In this document: in pieces, positions 26,386 to 35,193 of the stretch | How the letters are laid out: the number at the start of each line of letters is the position of its first letter | How positions within the stretch are numbered: position 1 is the first letter of the stretch | Origin: Komarekiella atlantica HA4396-MV6 | Lineage (GTDB): Bacteria > Cyanobacteriota > Cyanobacteriia > Cyanobacteriales > Nostocaceae | DNA: 64,000 nt | Direction of reading: 5' to 3' | Assembly (NCBI GenBank): GCA_019359395.1 | Contig: JAHHHK010000023.1 | Location: 57,786 to 121,785, forward strand | Translations under genes and position numbers: made by a program | Notes under the pieces: generated by a model | Told to the model about the DNA's origin: nothing | The model's database searches: none | What the model saw: only the letters and a program-made list of their open reading frames with translations

Positions 26386-27408
26386 TTACTCAGCACTCTC
26401 AAGAACTGTTTTACGTAGTTCTGGAAATACTTTGGAGACTTTATTCAAGAGATATTCGCCATAAGTCCCGCGAAATTCGTGAACACTGGCTTTATCCCAG
26501 CGATCGCTTTGATCATCATTCACTACTATGTCTTTCAGCTCAATGGGTTTGACTTCAACGTTGAAATTAGGATCAAAGAAGAATGGAAATGATAGGCGAT
26601 TACTGGTTGATAGGTTCTGAACGCGGTGAGGTGTTGAGCGATACAGTCCTCGTGTCATGCGATCGAGCATATCGCCAATATTGCACACAAAGGAGTTAGG
26701 AATAGGGGGTGCATCTATCCAACCAGACTTTGATTTTACTTGTAATCCTCCTACGTTATCTTGCTTGAGTATGGTTAATACTCCATAATCTGTATGTTCG
26801 CCAACGCCCCATTCGGATAATGATGGATTGGGAGGATAGTTGAAAATGCGAAATAATATCAATGGGTCTTTTGTATAACGGTCTGCAAAGTATGAATCTC
26901 TTAATCCCAAACTTAGAGCAATACCAGCCATTAGCGTATGTCCGAGTTTTGTCATTGACTGCATATATTCAAGGACTGTTTCCCTAAATTGGGGAATATT
27001 CGATGGAAAAAGATTGCACCCGTGCATTGGTATACTAGCTTTCACAAGTGGATGATTTTCTTCTAGTTCTACACCGAAGTAAATACCTTCTTTTAAGTCT
27101 GGTCTACCTGATGTTAACTCGTTACCAACTGGAAAATATCCTCGCCATGCTCTACCGCCAAGAGCCATACGAATCTTTAGTTTAGTTTCTATATCCTGTG
27201 CGAAGAATTGTCGGCTGAGATATTCTAACTGCTCTTGTAGTTGTTCATCAACTCCATGTCCGATGATATAGAAGAAGCCGTAATCTTGGCATGCTTGTCT
27301 GATTTGGTCTGCAACTATATCAGAATTGCTAGTTTGAGAAACCAACGTACTAATATCAATGACGGGAACTTGTGAAAACTCTTGATCCACAACTTGTAAG
27401 TTTGCCAT
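26386..27408 (-). CDS. isopenicillin-N-synthase-like Fe(II)/2-oxoglutarate oxygenase
   Basis: A 340-residue protein of the IPNS/2OG-Fe(II) oxygenase family. The N-terminal DIOX_N region (VPVIDISTLVSQ, then CQDYGFFYIIGHGV) is followed by the jelly-roll core with iron ligands His205 and Asp207 in GEHTDYGVLTIL, His261 in STPHRVQNLS, and the 2-oxoglutarate or substrate-binding Arg271-x-Ser273 in RLSFPFFF. Bacterial relatives hydroxylate or desaturate small metabolites. No direct operon partner: the next genes are convergent (GST, 34 bases) and divergent (aldo/keto reductase). The region upstream is A/T-rich with a palindrome ATACTTTTTAAGTAT near 27509. Confidence 0.85.
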   Translation of the reverse strand: MANLQVVDQEFSQVPVIDISTLVSQTSNSDIVADQIRQACQDYGFFYIIGHGVDEQLQEQLEYLSRQFFAQDIETKLKIRMALGGRAWRGYFPVGNELTSGRPDLKEGIYFGVELEENHPLVKASIPMHGCNLFPSNIPQFRETVLEYMQSMTKLGHTLMAGIALSLGLRDSYFADRYTKDPLILFRIFNYPPNPSLSEWGVGEHTDYGVLTILKQDNVGGLQVKSKSGWIDAPPIPNSFVCNIGDMLDRMTRGLYRSTPHRVQNLSTSNRLSFPFFFDPNFNVEVKPIELKDIVVNDDQSDRWDKASVHEFRGTYGEYLLNKVSKVFPELRKTVLESAE

Positions 27409-27708
27409 ACTCCGGTTCTCCTAGTCGTGCATAGACTAATAACTAGACTACATAAGAATTATATCGATAACCATAATTTTGTGCATGGCGATCGCTAATA
27501 CTTTTTAAGTATCAAAATAGATGTTTGTTAAAATGAATTTGTGAATTTTATTTTAAATACAGTAATTTTATACAAATAAAGTAGTATTATCCAAATAATT
27601 TCCATTGGTTTTCACAAGAAAAAGATTTTACAGCATAATCAATAATTATTGAGCAATACAAACAGAATAATGAAACTTGTCAATTCAATAATTAAATCAT
27701 CTCAAAAT

Positions 27709-28746
27709 ATGCAGTATAACCAATTAGGCAATAGTGATCTCAAAGTTTCCGAGATTTGCCTTGGCACAATGACCTATGGGCAACAAAATACCATTGGAGA
27801 AGCCCACCAGCAGCTAGATTATGCAATTGACCAAGGAATTAATTTCATAGATGCGGCTGAGATGTATCCAGTACCAACCAGTGCTGAAACCTATGGCTCA
27901 ACTGAAACTTACATTGGAGAATGGTTAAAACATCAACAGCGAGATCAATTAATAATTGCTACTAAAATTGCGGGGCCAGGTCGAGGCTTTAAATGGGTGC
28001 GTGGTGGAGCTAAAGCCATTGACCGAGACAATATCAAACAAGCAGTAGATGATAGTCTGAAAAGATTGCAAACAGACTATATTGATTTATATCAAATCCA
28101 TTGGCCAGATCGTTATGTACCACGGTTTGGGCAAACAGTTTTTGACCCATATCAGGTAGGGACAACAGTTACCATCACTGAACAACTAGAAGTTTTTGCT
28201 GATGTCATCAATGCGGGAAAAATTCGCTATATCGGCTTAAGCAATGAGACTCCTTGGGGCGTTGTACAATTTAGTTACGCAGCTAAACAATTAGGATTAC
28301 CTAAAGTTGTCTCGATTCAAAATGCCTACAATTTACTCAATCGAGTTTTTGATGGCGCACTTGCAGAAGCAGTGTATTACGAAAACATTCCTTTACTAGC
28401 TTACAGCCCTTTAGGATTTGGCTATTTAACTGGTAAATACCTTAATGGTAAACCAGAGAAAGCCAGAGTTACCTTGTTTGAAAACTTTGGTCAGCGATAT
28501 TTAAAACCAAATGTTAGAGAAGCAGTAGCAGCTTATCTAGAAATAGCTAAACGCCATCAAATCAGTCCCGCACAACTAGCGATCGCATTTGTGCGGAGTC
28601 GTTGGTTTGTCGCTAGTACGATTATTGGTGCTACCACACTAGAACAACTCAAAGAGAATATAGAAAGCATCAATATAGTTCTCAACAAAGATGTCTTAGC
28701 TGAATTGGATGCAGTTCATACTCAATATCCGAATCCAGCACCATAA
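27709..28746 (+). CDS. aldo/keto reductase, Tas-like
   Basis: About 346 residues, the usual length of the Tas-type aldo/keto reductases; starts at ATG 27709 (MQYNQLGNSDLKVSEICLGT) in preference to ATG 27670, since the family begins this way. The catalytic tetrad is visible: Asp and Tyr in IDAAEMYP, Lys in IATKIAGPG, and His in YQIHWPDRYVP. NADPH-dependent reduction of aldehydes or ketones is expected. A hairpin repeat and an arylsulfotransferase-like gene follow on the same strand. Confidence 0.85.
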   Translation: MQYNQLGNSDLKVSEICLGTMTYGQQNTIGEAHQQLDYAIDQGINFIDAAEMYPVPTSAETYGSTETYIGEWLKHQQRDQLIIATKIAGPGRGFKWVRGGAKAIDRDNIKQAVDDSLKRLQTDYIDLYQIHWPDRYVPRFGQTVFDPYQVGTTVTITEQLEVFADVINAGKIRYIGLSNETPWGVVQFSYAAKQLGLPKVVSIQNAYNLLNRVFDGALAEAVYYENIPLLAYSPLGFGYLTGKYLNGKPEKARVTLFENFGQRYLKPNVREAVAAYLEIAKRHQISPAQLAIAFVRSRWFVASTIIGATTLEQLKENIESINIVLNKDVLAELDAVHTQYPNPAP

Positions 28747-28759
28747 GAACACGACTTCT

Positions 28760-28794
28760 CAGATCCCCGACTTCTTAAAGAAGTCGGGGATCTG
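28760..28794. repeat. dispersed hairpin repeat, copy 2
   Basis: Arms CAGATCCCCGACTTCTT and AAGAAGTCGGGGATCTG, perfect, with a minimal loop (1 to 2 bases). Near-copy at 8376-8408. It lies between two same-strand genes and may terminate or process the transcript. Confidence 0.75.
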
Positions 28795-28821
28795 AACAAA
28801 CCAAATGTGTACAAAAAAATT

Positions 28822-29943
28822 ATGACGATCGCAACAGCATCAGTTGACCAAAATACTATTCGTCGCCGTGGTACTGGTTTAAGAGCTTATAATCCTGACA
28901 AGGTATTTAAGGGATACACACTTTTTACTCCACTTACAGGTAATGGAGAAGTATATCTTCTGAATCTAGAAGGAGAAGTAGTACATCAATGGGATTTGCC
29001 GTATTCACCGGGTTTATATGGTTATCTCTTACCCAACGGCAACCTTTTTTATAACGGTAAGACGCTAGATATTCCGCCACATTTTCCTTTGTGGGCTGCT
29101 TTTAAAGGTGGCGTTGTCTTAGAAGCAGATCCCAAGGGCAATATTATTTGGGAGTATAAGCATCCAGCTCATCATCACGATGGACGCAGACTACGCAACG
29201 GGAACACGATTTTATTAGCCATTGAAAAGATACCTCAGTCTTTGATTCCCCGGATCAAAGGCGGTGTACCGGGAACGGAAGCAGACGGTAATATCTATGC
29301 TGATGTGCTTTACGAAGTTACTCCTGGTGGTGAGATTGTTTGGACTTGGCACGCTTACGAACATTTAGATCCAGATATTTTTACTATCACTCCCCAAGAT
29401 CAACGACACGAATGGACTCATGGTAATACTGTAGGCGAACTCGCCGACGGCAATATTATAGTCAGCTTCCGCAACATCTCTACCGTCGCAATTATTGATC
29501 GCAACACAAAAGAGATTATCTGGACGCTGGGAGATGATGTATTAGCACAGCAACATTTTCCCAACGAATTAGCTAACGGCAATATCCTAATTTTTGACAA
29601 TGGCGCACATCGTCGTCACACTGCACTCAATTTCTCTCGTGTGATTGAAGTTAACCGTCAAACTAAACAAATAGTTTGGGAGTACACTGACAACCCACCT
29701 CAAAATTTTTTCAGTTCGTATATATCAGGCGCACAGCGTCTACCAAATGGCAACACTTTAATTACAGAAGGTGCTTACGGCCGCATATTTGAGGTGACAG
29801 TTACAGGAGAGATTGTTTGGGAATACGTCAATCCCCACTTTGCTGTGAGGAATCTGGGTGAGAAGTCAGCAGTGGCTCGTGGGGAGCAAAATTCAGTCTT
29901 CCGCGCCTTTCGTTATGCACCCGAAGAAGTCCCTTGGCTCTAG
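28822..29943 (+). CDS. arylsulfotransferase (ASST)-like beta-propeller protein
   Basis: About 373 residues. Repeated strands of the type G(E/N)I(V/I)W(T/E) (EVVHQWDLPY, NIIWEYKHP, EIVWTWHAYEH, EIIWTLGDDV, QIVWEYTDNP, EIVWEYVNP) and the recurring LPNGN, RNGNTIL, LADGNIIVSF and LANGNILIF give a six-bladed propeller as in the ASST family. ASST moves a sulfuryl group between phenols without PAPS. The usual active-site histidine cannot be placed with certainty. ATG 28822 is preferred to GTG 28807. No signal peptide, unlike periplasmic ASSTs, so cytoplasmic; fits the sulfur theme. Confidence 0.8.
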   Translation: MTIATASVDQNTIRRRGTGLRAYNPDKVFKGYTLFTPLTGNGEVYLLNLEGEVVHQWDLPYSPGLYGYLLPNGNLFYNGKTLDIPPHFPLWAAFKGGVVLEADPKGNIIWEYKHPAHHHDGRRLRNGNTILLAIEKIPQSLIPRIKGGVPGTEADGNIYADVLYEVTPGGEIVWTWHAYEHLDPDIFTITPQDQRHEWTHGNTVGELADGNIIVSFRNISTVAIIDRNTKEIIWTLGDDVLAQQHFPNELANGNILIFDNGAHRRHTALNFSRVIEVNRQTKQIVWEYTDNPPQNFFSSYISGAQRLPNGNTLITEGAYGRIFEVTVTGEIVWEYVNPHFAVRNLGEKSAVARGEQNSVFRAFRYAPEEVPWL

Positions 29944-29995
29944 TTCGATATTAGACTTTGGATTGAATTGAACCTATTTCTAGAGGAATATTAAC

Positions 29996-30661
29996 ATGGC
30001 TGAAATCAAGATATATAGTGCGGTCGTTTGCCCTTATGCTCACCGTTCGCGTTTGGTACTGCAAGAAAAAGGCATCGACTTTGATTTGATTGAGATTGAT
30101 TTGCAGAACAAGCCAGAGGGATTTACAGATATTTCTCCTTATGGAAAAGTGCCTGCGATCGCACATCATAATCACCGAGTTTGGGAATCGGCAGTAATTA
30201 ACGAATATCTTAATGAGGTATTTCCTAATCCGCCTCTTTTACCCAGCAGTCCCATTGCTAAGGCTCAGGCTCGCATCTGGATTGATTTTGCTAATACTCG
30301 ATTTGTTCCGGCTTTTTCTACTTTCTTGCGTAGTCCTGAAATCCCACAGCAAGAAGCAGCTAAACAGGAACTATACAAACATCTGGAATTTATCGAAAAC
30401 GAAGGTTTAGGGAAGTTATCAGAACAAGGCCCCTACTGGTTTGGTGAATCCGTCAGTTTGGTTGATTTTACCTTTTACCCCTGGTTTGAGCGTTGGCCTG
30501 CACTGAAGCACTATCGAGGCTTTGGGATACCAGAGGAATTTACTCGTCTGCGTCAGTGGAAGAAGGCTTTAAAACAACGTAATTCTGTAGTGGCGATCGC
30601 AAACACCAAGGAGTTCTATATAGAGCGATATGCTAGATTTGCTACTCCTGTTGCTGCATAG
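29996..30661 (+). CDS. glutathione S-transferase, cysteine type
   Basis: A 221-residue GST: N-terminal thioredoxin-like domain with CPYA ([34 protein letters not shown]), cis-Pro GKVPAIAHHN, then the helical domain ending in SVVAIANTKEFYIERYARF. It is clearly related to the GST at 14207 (shared [22 protein letters not shown] and NEYL-EVFP-PPLLP) but keeps the active-site cysteine that the other replaces by serine. AGAGGA precedes the ATG. Omega/beta-like reductase or lyase activity is likely; substrate unknown. It follows the ASST-like gene by 52 bases and may be co-transcribed. Confidence 0.85.
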   Translation: MAEIKIYSAVVCPYAHRSRLVLQEKGIDFDLIEIDLQNKPEGFTDISPYGKVPAIAHHNHRVWESAVINEYLNEVFPNPPLLPSSPIAKAQARIWIDFANTRFVPAFSTFLRSPEIPQQEAAKQELYKHLEFIENEGLGKLSEQGPYWFGESVSLVDFTFYPWFERWPALKHYRGFGIPEEFTRLRQWKKALKQRNSVVAIANTKEFYIERYARFATPVAA

Positions 30662-31194
30662 CACAGCTTTTCTTGCTCTCTGAGACTTTGCATCTACCGT
30701 ACCCCTACGCAAAAGCCAAGCTACGCCTTGGTCTCGAATTTCTCTGTGCGTGATCCAAATTTATATTTCCACTCAGCAACGCCGAATTTTTTTACAAAAT
30801 CTACTTGCCTTTTACAGTTAACCATGCAACACTGCTATTTATAAACAAACTACTAAAAACCTACCGACTTATAGTATTTAAATTTAACAGATCTTGCCAT
30901 TACCAGGATAGTTACTTGATAAAAGTGCTTGCCGAGTAAAGATTTAAGATTAAGCAGACTCCACAGAACTTAGGGAGAAGCAGTGTTGATTCAAAAAAAT
31001 TGTTGTCCAGTTGACTGAAAAATTACTGATTTAAACTAGCTGATAATTTCAATCAGCAACGCCAAAGATTGAATCTTGGGAATTGGGCGAACTATACCTC
31101 TTCGTGTCGCAACTGAAGCAAACTTCCATCATTGTCCAATTCCCATTTCCTCATCCATACTTACCATCAGGAGAACAATAGATAATGGTGCAAC
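30662..31194. other. intergenic stretch with a dispersed repeat
   Basis: No credible gene. It contains the string 'cctacgcaaaagccaagctacgc' region (30703-30740), whose core CCAAG-CTACG-CCTTGG is a small hairpin and which recurs at 48367-48401. The rest is A/T-rich; 'ctaccgacttatag' near 30868 faintly resembles the shared motif but no symmetry supports it. Confidence 0.5.
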
Positions 31195-31399
31195 TATTAG
31201 TTAAAGAAGAATCCAAATATTGGATTAACGTTGCTACTTCTTTATCTACGGAATTGGTAGCCACCGCAAGTACGGTTTTGACTGTTACTGGCGAGATTTA
31301 CGTACTTTCACCCTCCACGACCCTGTAGATTATAAGTTGCGCGATATCGGCAATTGGGTACTGAACGAAAAATTACCCTTAGTCAAGCAATATTCCTAG
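31195..31399 (+). pseudogene. acyl-CoA dehydrogenase (DszC/SfnB-like) with internal deletion
   Basis: An ATG at 31195 behind AGGAGA opens MVQLLVKEESKYWINVATSL, like the N-terminal helix of this family. After about 25 codons a different frame continues RKYGFDCYWRDLRTFTLHDPV, then RDIGNWVLNEKLPLVKQYS to TAG 31399; the THTLHDPV-like and IGNWVLN elements are the C-terminus of flavin-dependent monooxygenases related to DszC and SfnB, which attack organosulfur compounds. Some 300 residues are missing between. The start signals are intact but the product cannot be functional. Family placement is by remembered motifs. Confidence 0.6.
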
Positions 31400-31434
31400 A
31401 GTTGTAGCCACAGTAAACCTCTAATCGGTTGTTT

Positions 31435-31470
31435 AAGGTGGGTAAAACCACCTTACTTCCTTTTTTTTCA
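31435..31470 (+). terminator. rho-independent terminator
   Basis: Stem AAGGTGG / CCACCTT with a GTAAAA loop, followed by 'acttcc' and a run of eight T. It ends the transcript that contained the acyl-CoA dehydrogenase remnant. Confidence 0.7.
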
Positions 31471-31607
31471 ATTGCAGATGTAGTTAAATCAAAAGATCAA
31501 ATCTCACGCATTCGTCGTTAGGCTTCTCGTAAAACCCTGCGGACATGGCTTATGGCGATAGCGTTGCGTAGCAAAAAATAGGCGCAGAAGCGCAGAGATA
31601 TACAGTT

Positions 31608-33353
31608 ATGAATAAAAAAAAATCCAAAGTTATTGTGAGTGCAGCTAGTAGACGGTCTTTTTTGTTACACACTAGTATCTTTACTGCAAGTAGTGTTGTA
31701 GTAGGGGCGGTGGGTTTAAAGTTTTCTACCCAAAAAGCTCAGGCACACGAGCAGGTATCATATGCTAGGAACAAGTTTACGGAAAAGGCTTATCGCGTAC
31801 GTGTTGCCGCAGCCGAGGCTAATCATCAAATTCCCATTGCGTCCAATCCTACTAATGGCGATGAGAAACGGTATCCTAATAAGATTGGCTCTGATACTAG
31901 GGGACTACCACACAACAAACAGAGTGAGGTTGATCTCAAAGCCTATGACTCTTTGACTAAAGCCGTGACAACCCATGACCATGATGACTTTGAAAAGGTC
32001 ATTTTGGGTGGTACCAGAAAATTAGTTAATGCTCAGGGGCCTCTCGCGGCCAGTTTAGAAGGATGTCATGGAGTGCAGGTAGCAGTACCGCCACCACCAA
32101 CTCTAGCTAGTTCAGAACGGGCTGTAGAAGCTGTTGAACTGTATTGGCAAGCTTTATTGCGAGACGTACCTTTTCATAAACTACAGAACAACACCGACGA
32201 GCCTTTGGTATTAGCAGCTGTTGAAGAACTTAATCAGCTTTCAACGTTTAAAGGGCCAAAACAAAATGGACGTGTCACCCCCGAAACTCTGTTTCGTGGT
32301 ACTGTCACCTACGTTGATCAAAATGACAAATCTGGCAAGACAGCCAAACACGTAACTCCGCCAGGGGTATTAGTGGGGCCTCACATCTCCCAGTTTGCAT
32401 TGCTAAATATTCCTTGGGGCGTCCAGTTTATACCGTCTGTGATTCGGACAGCTCTACCTGGTAATGATTTCCTGACTGATTATGAAGAATGGCTGAATGT
32501 GCAGAATGGCGGTACTCCTAAAGCGATTCAGTATGACCCAGTGCGTCGTTATGTATCGACAATTCGTGACTTATCAGAATTTTCCCATGCACCAGGGGCG
32601 GCATTTTCTGGCGCTGCTCTGATTTTGGGTAGTAGTCGCAACGCTAACGACCCTTTAAGTAGTGGAATTGGCGCACCCTTTAATTCAGGTAATCCCTTTG
32701 TTAAATCAAAAACCCAACAGGGGGGCAATGGGTCATTTGCCCTCGGACATTTAGAAGCCTTACTGTCCTTGGGTAGATCCCGCGCTATTAGAGCTGCTTA
32801 CTGGCAGAAGTTTTATGTACACCGCACTCTGCGTCCAGAAGCTTATGGGGGGCTAGTTCATCACAACATTGTCAATAAAACTAAATATCCGACTCATAGA
32901 GATATATTAAATTCCCAAGCTTTAGCTCGGAGTTTTAGTAAATTTGGTTCCTATCTCTTACCGCATGGATACCCAGAAGGCGCACCCATTCATTCATCTT
33001 ACGTTGGTGGTGCAGCCTCTATTGCAGGTGCCAGTGCCACATTGTTAAAAGCATACTTTGACGAAGATTTTATCATCCCTAATCCTGTAGTTCCTGATCC
33101 TAATGACCCCACTAAGGTGATTCCCTACACAGGAGAGCCTTTAACTGTGGGTGGAGAATTGAACAAACTGGCAGCTAATTACACCTTTGGTCGTGGTCAT
33201 GGTGGTATTCACTGGCGCACAGATGGTTCTGCTGGCATAGCCTTGGGTGAAGAGATTGCTATTAGCATCCTGAAAGATGAAAGGTTGGGTTACAACGAAA
33301 AATTTAATGGCTTCATATTCACAAAATTTGATGGGACACAAGTCACAGTTTAA
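31608..33353 (+). CDS. vanadium-dependent haloperoxidase homologue, Tat-exported
   Basis: A 581-residue protein. A twin-arginine signal (Arg15-Arg16 in SRRSFLLHTS, then a hydrophobic stretch and AQA) predicts export by Tat. The body matches vanadium haloperoxidases/PAP2-related acid phosphatases: FSHAPGAAFSGAALIL, YWQKFYVHRTLRPEAYGG, PIHSSYVGGAASIAGASATLL (from 460) and FGRGHGGIHWRTDGSAGIALGE with the vanadate-ligand His535 in HWRTD. The usual SGHA segment with its catalytic serine and histidine reads GGAA here, so acid/base chemistry may be lost or altered. Possible role: halide oxidation, or a non-halogenating function. No close operon partner; the SBP gene starts 46 bases later. Confidence 0.8.
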   Translation: MNKKKSKVIVSAASRRSFLLHTSIFTASSVVVGAVGLKFSTQKAQAHEQVSYARNKFTEKAYRVRVAAAEANHQIPIASNPTNGDEKRYPNKIGSDTRGLPHNKQSEVDLKAYDSLTKAVTTHDHDDFEKVILGGTRKLVNAQGPLAASLEGCHGVQVAVPPPPTLASSERAVEAVELYWQALLRDVPFHKLQNNTDEPLVLAAVEELNQLSTFKGPKQNGRVTPETLFRGTVTYVDQNDKSGKTAKHVTPPGVLVGPHISQFALLNIPWGVQFIPSVIRTALPGNDFLTDYEEWLNVQNGGTPKAIQYDPVRRYVSTIRDLSEFSHAPGAAFSGAALILGSSRNANDPLSSGIGAPFNSGNPFVKSKTQQGGNGSFALGHLEALLSLGRSRAIRAAYWQKFYVHRTLRPEAYGGLVHHNIVNKTKYPTHRDILNSQALARSFSKFGSYLLPHGYPEGAPIHSSYVGGAASIAGASATLLKAYFDEDFIIPNPVVPDPNDPTKVIPYTGEPLTVGGELNKLAANYTFGRGHGGIHWRTDGSAGIALGEEIAISILKDERLGYNEKFNGFIFTKFDGTQVTV

Positions 33354-33399
33354 ATCTTTTGTTTGACAATTTGTTTGATAATTAGAGGTAGATTAATTA

Positions 33400-34503
33400 A
33401 TGAGATATTTCAAAAAAAAATTTACATTCTGGGAAAATCGACGCATTACTCGTCGTCACGCTTTATTTGCTTTTGGCTATAGTTTAGTATTATCCACTAC
33501 ACTATTTAGTTGCAGTAATTCACCCGATAATTCTCAGCAACAAGCAGTTTCATCGGCTTCTAATGTAGCTAGTGGTAGTAATACTACTGCTGATAAAGTA
33601 ATTAGAATTGTCCGCTCTAAACAACTTACTGCTCTAGCCGTTTTAGAACAAAAAGGTATTCTAGCAGAACGATTAAAACCTTTAGGATATAGGGTAGAAT
33701 GGCCAGAATTTGCTGCCGGGCCACAACAATTAGAAGCTTTAAATGCAGGCGCACTTGATATTGCTTCGACAGCCGAATCTCCTCCTATTTTCTCTCAAGC
33801 AGCCGGCGCACCTCTTGTATATCTAGCGGCTAATTCTTCTGATGGTCAGTCAGTTTCACTGTTAGTTCCTAAAAATTCTCCTATTCAAAGTGTCAAAGAT
33901 TTAAAAGGTAAAAAAGTAGCTTTTCAAAAAGCATCGATCGGTCATTATCTTATACTTAGAGCTTTAGAAAAAGAAGGTTTAAAGCTGAGTGATATAGAAT
34001 CAGTCTCCCTACCACCTCCAGATGCTAATGTGGCATTTAGTCAAGGTAAAGTAAGTGCTTGGTTTATCTGGGAACCATTTGTTACAAGAAATGTCCAAAA
34101 TGGTGTAGGAAGAGTTCTGGTAGATGGTGGTAATGGTTTGCGAGATACTAATAATTTTATATCCACAAACCGCAAATTCTATGAAGAAAATCGAGAAGTC
34201 ATCAAAGTCTTTCTAGAAGAAGTACAAAAAGCCCAAAATTGGGCTAAAAATAATCCTAAAGAAATTTCCAAATTGCTCTCTGCAACAACTCAACTTGATC
34301 CACCTACATTAGAGATTATGCACAAAAAGTATGATTTCACGCTTATACCAATTACTGAAGCAATTATTAAGAAACAACAAGAAGTTGCTGATAAATGGTA
34401 TAGCCTGGGACTCATACCTAAGAAGGTAAATGTGAGAGATGGCTTCTTAACTACTGAACAATATGCCGAAATTACTCCTCAAGAAGTGCTTGCGAAAAAG
34501 TAA
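33400..34503 (+). CDS. aliphatic-sulfonate-type ABC substrate-binding lipoprotein
   Basis: A 367-residue SBP of the SsuA/TauA (NMT1-like) family. The N-terminus has RRITRRHALFAF and a lipobox LFSC. Core elements: IRIVRSKQLTALAVLEQKGIL, EWPEFAAGPQQLEALNAGALDIA, APLVYLAANSSDGQSVSLLVPKNSPI, LKGKKVAFQKASIGHYLILRALEKEGL and the hinge-side WFIWEPFV. Sulfonate or taurine binding is the family function. It follows the haloperoxidase by 46 bases and precedes a TauD remnant that would fit a desulfonation pathway. No ABC permease or ATPase is nearby. Confidence 0.9.
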   Translation: MRYFKKKFTFWENRRITRRHALFAFGYSLVLSTTLFSCSNSPDNSQQQAVSSASNVASGSNTTADKVIRIVRSKQLTALAVLEQKGILAERLKPLGYRVEWPEFAAGPQQLEALNAGALDIASTAESPPIFSQAAGAPLVYLAANSSDGQSVSLLVPKNSPIQSVKDLKGKKVAFQKASIGHYLILRALEKEGLKLSDIESVSLPPPDANVAFSQGKVSAWFIWEPFVTRNVQNGVGRVLVDGGNGLRDTNNFISTNRKFYEENREVIKVFLEEVQKAQNWAKNNPKEISKLLSATTQLDPPTLEIMHKKYDFTLIPITEAIIKKQQEVADKWYSLGLIPKKVNVRDGFLTTEQYAEITPQEVLAKK

Positions 34504-34561
34504 GATTTGGAGCGATAAATACTAGTTATTCTTTGGAATTTGTATACAGATGCGATCGCAT

Positions 34562-34708
34562 GTACATCAACCTCAGTTTGATCGCCAACACAAACGGTCT
34601 GTAGGCGATATTCTCTATTGAGATAATCAGGCTACTTTGCATTATCGTCAAGCATTTGATCCCAATCAACGCCGGGTGATAAATTTAGCGGGTAGCCGTC
34701 CATTTTGA
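34562..34708 (+). pseudogene. TauD/TfdA dioxygenase C-terminal fragment
   Basis: The plus frame ending at TGA 34706-34708 reads HKRSVGDILY, stop, DNQATLHYRQAFDPNQRRVINLA and GSRPF. In TauD proteins this is the WDNR(A/C)TLHRRDAFDP region with the distal iron-ligand histidine; the Trp codon is TGA here. The first 230 or so residues are missing. It lies directly after the SBP on the same strand, which suggests an original SBP-dioxygenase unit. The 444-base spacer 34504-34947 holds only this remnant, a terminator and A/T-rich promoter sequence. Confidence 0.75.
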
Positions 34709-34751
34709 GGAAAAATCCCATTTCTTTGAAAAAATAATTTGGCTAGATTAA

Positions 34752-34780
34752 CCCCGGTTTATTAAATAAACCGGGATTTT
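34752..34780 (+). terminator. rho-independent terminator after the TauD remnant
   Basis: Perfect stem CCCGGTTTAT / ATAAACCGGG with a short TAA loop, followed by A then TTTT. Placement fits the end of the SBP-dioxygenase transcript. Confidence 0.75.
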
Positions 34781-34947
34781 GTACTTCGTGACGATTTAAA
34801 TTTTCTTAATTGAGAATATTTTAATTTTATCTCCAAAATTATTAACGCTATCTATTCATATTTTTTGACGAAATTAGATAAAATATAATATAATCTACAT
34901 TAAGTCTATCGAGTTTAGTACTTATTAAATTGTAGGCAAAAATCGAA

Positions 34948-35193
34948 ATGGCATTAGCTCAACACATCAACATCAAAAATGCTAAAAAAGTAAATGATTA
35001 TTTGTTGTGGAAGATACTAAAATTTGGTACAGCTTTGTTAAAGCAGCTATGGTGGCATACTAAAGCGTATACAACAGTTTTCGGTATTATGTTTTTGACC
35101 TTTGCCAGTATTGTATTTTTATGTATACATTATTTGTCTGGGAGAAAGTTGAATCATGTTTTTCCAAATGAAACTATTGTAGACCAAAAATGA
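34948..35193 (+). CDS. small single-span membrane protein
   Basis: An 81-residue protein with a positively charged first half (about residues 1-45) and one strong hydrophobic segment, TTVFGIMFLTFASIVFLCIHYLSG. No family recognised. Its TGA overlaps the ATG of the next gene (ATGA), so the two are translationally coupled. It could anchor or present the soluble binding protein encoded next. Alternatively it is a remnant; the frame is intact and codon use looks ordinary. Confidence 0.55.
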   Translation: MALAQHINIKNAKKVNDYLLWKILKFGTALLKQLWWHTKAYTTVFGIMFLTFASIVFLCIHYLSGRKLNHVFPNETIVDQK

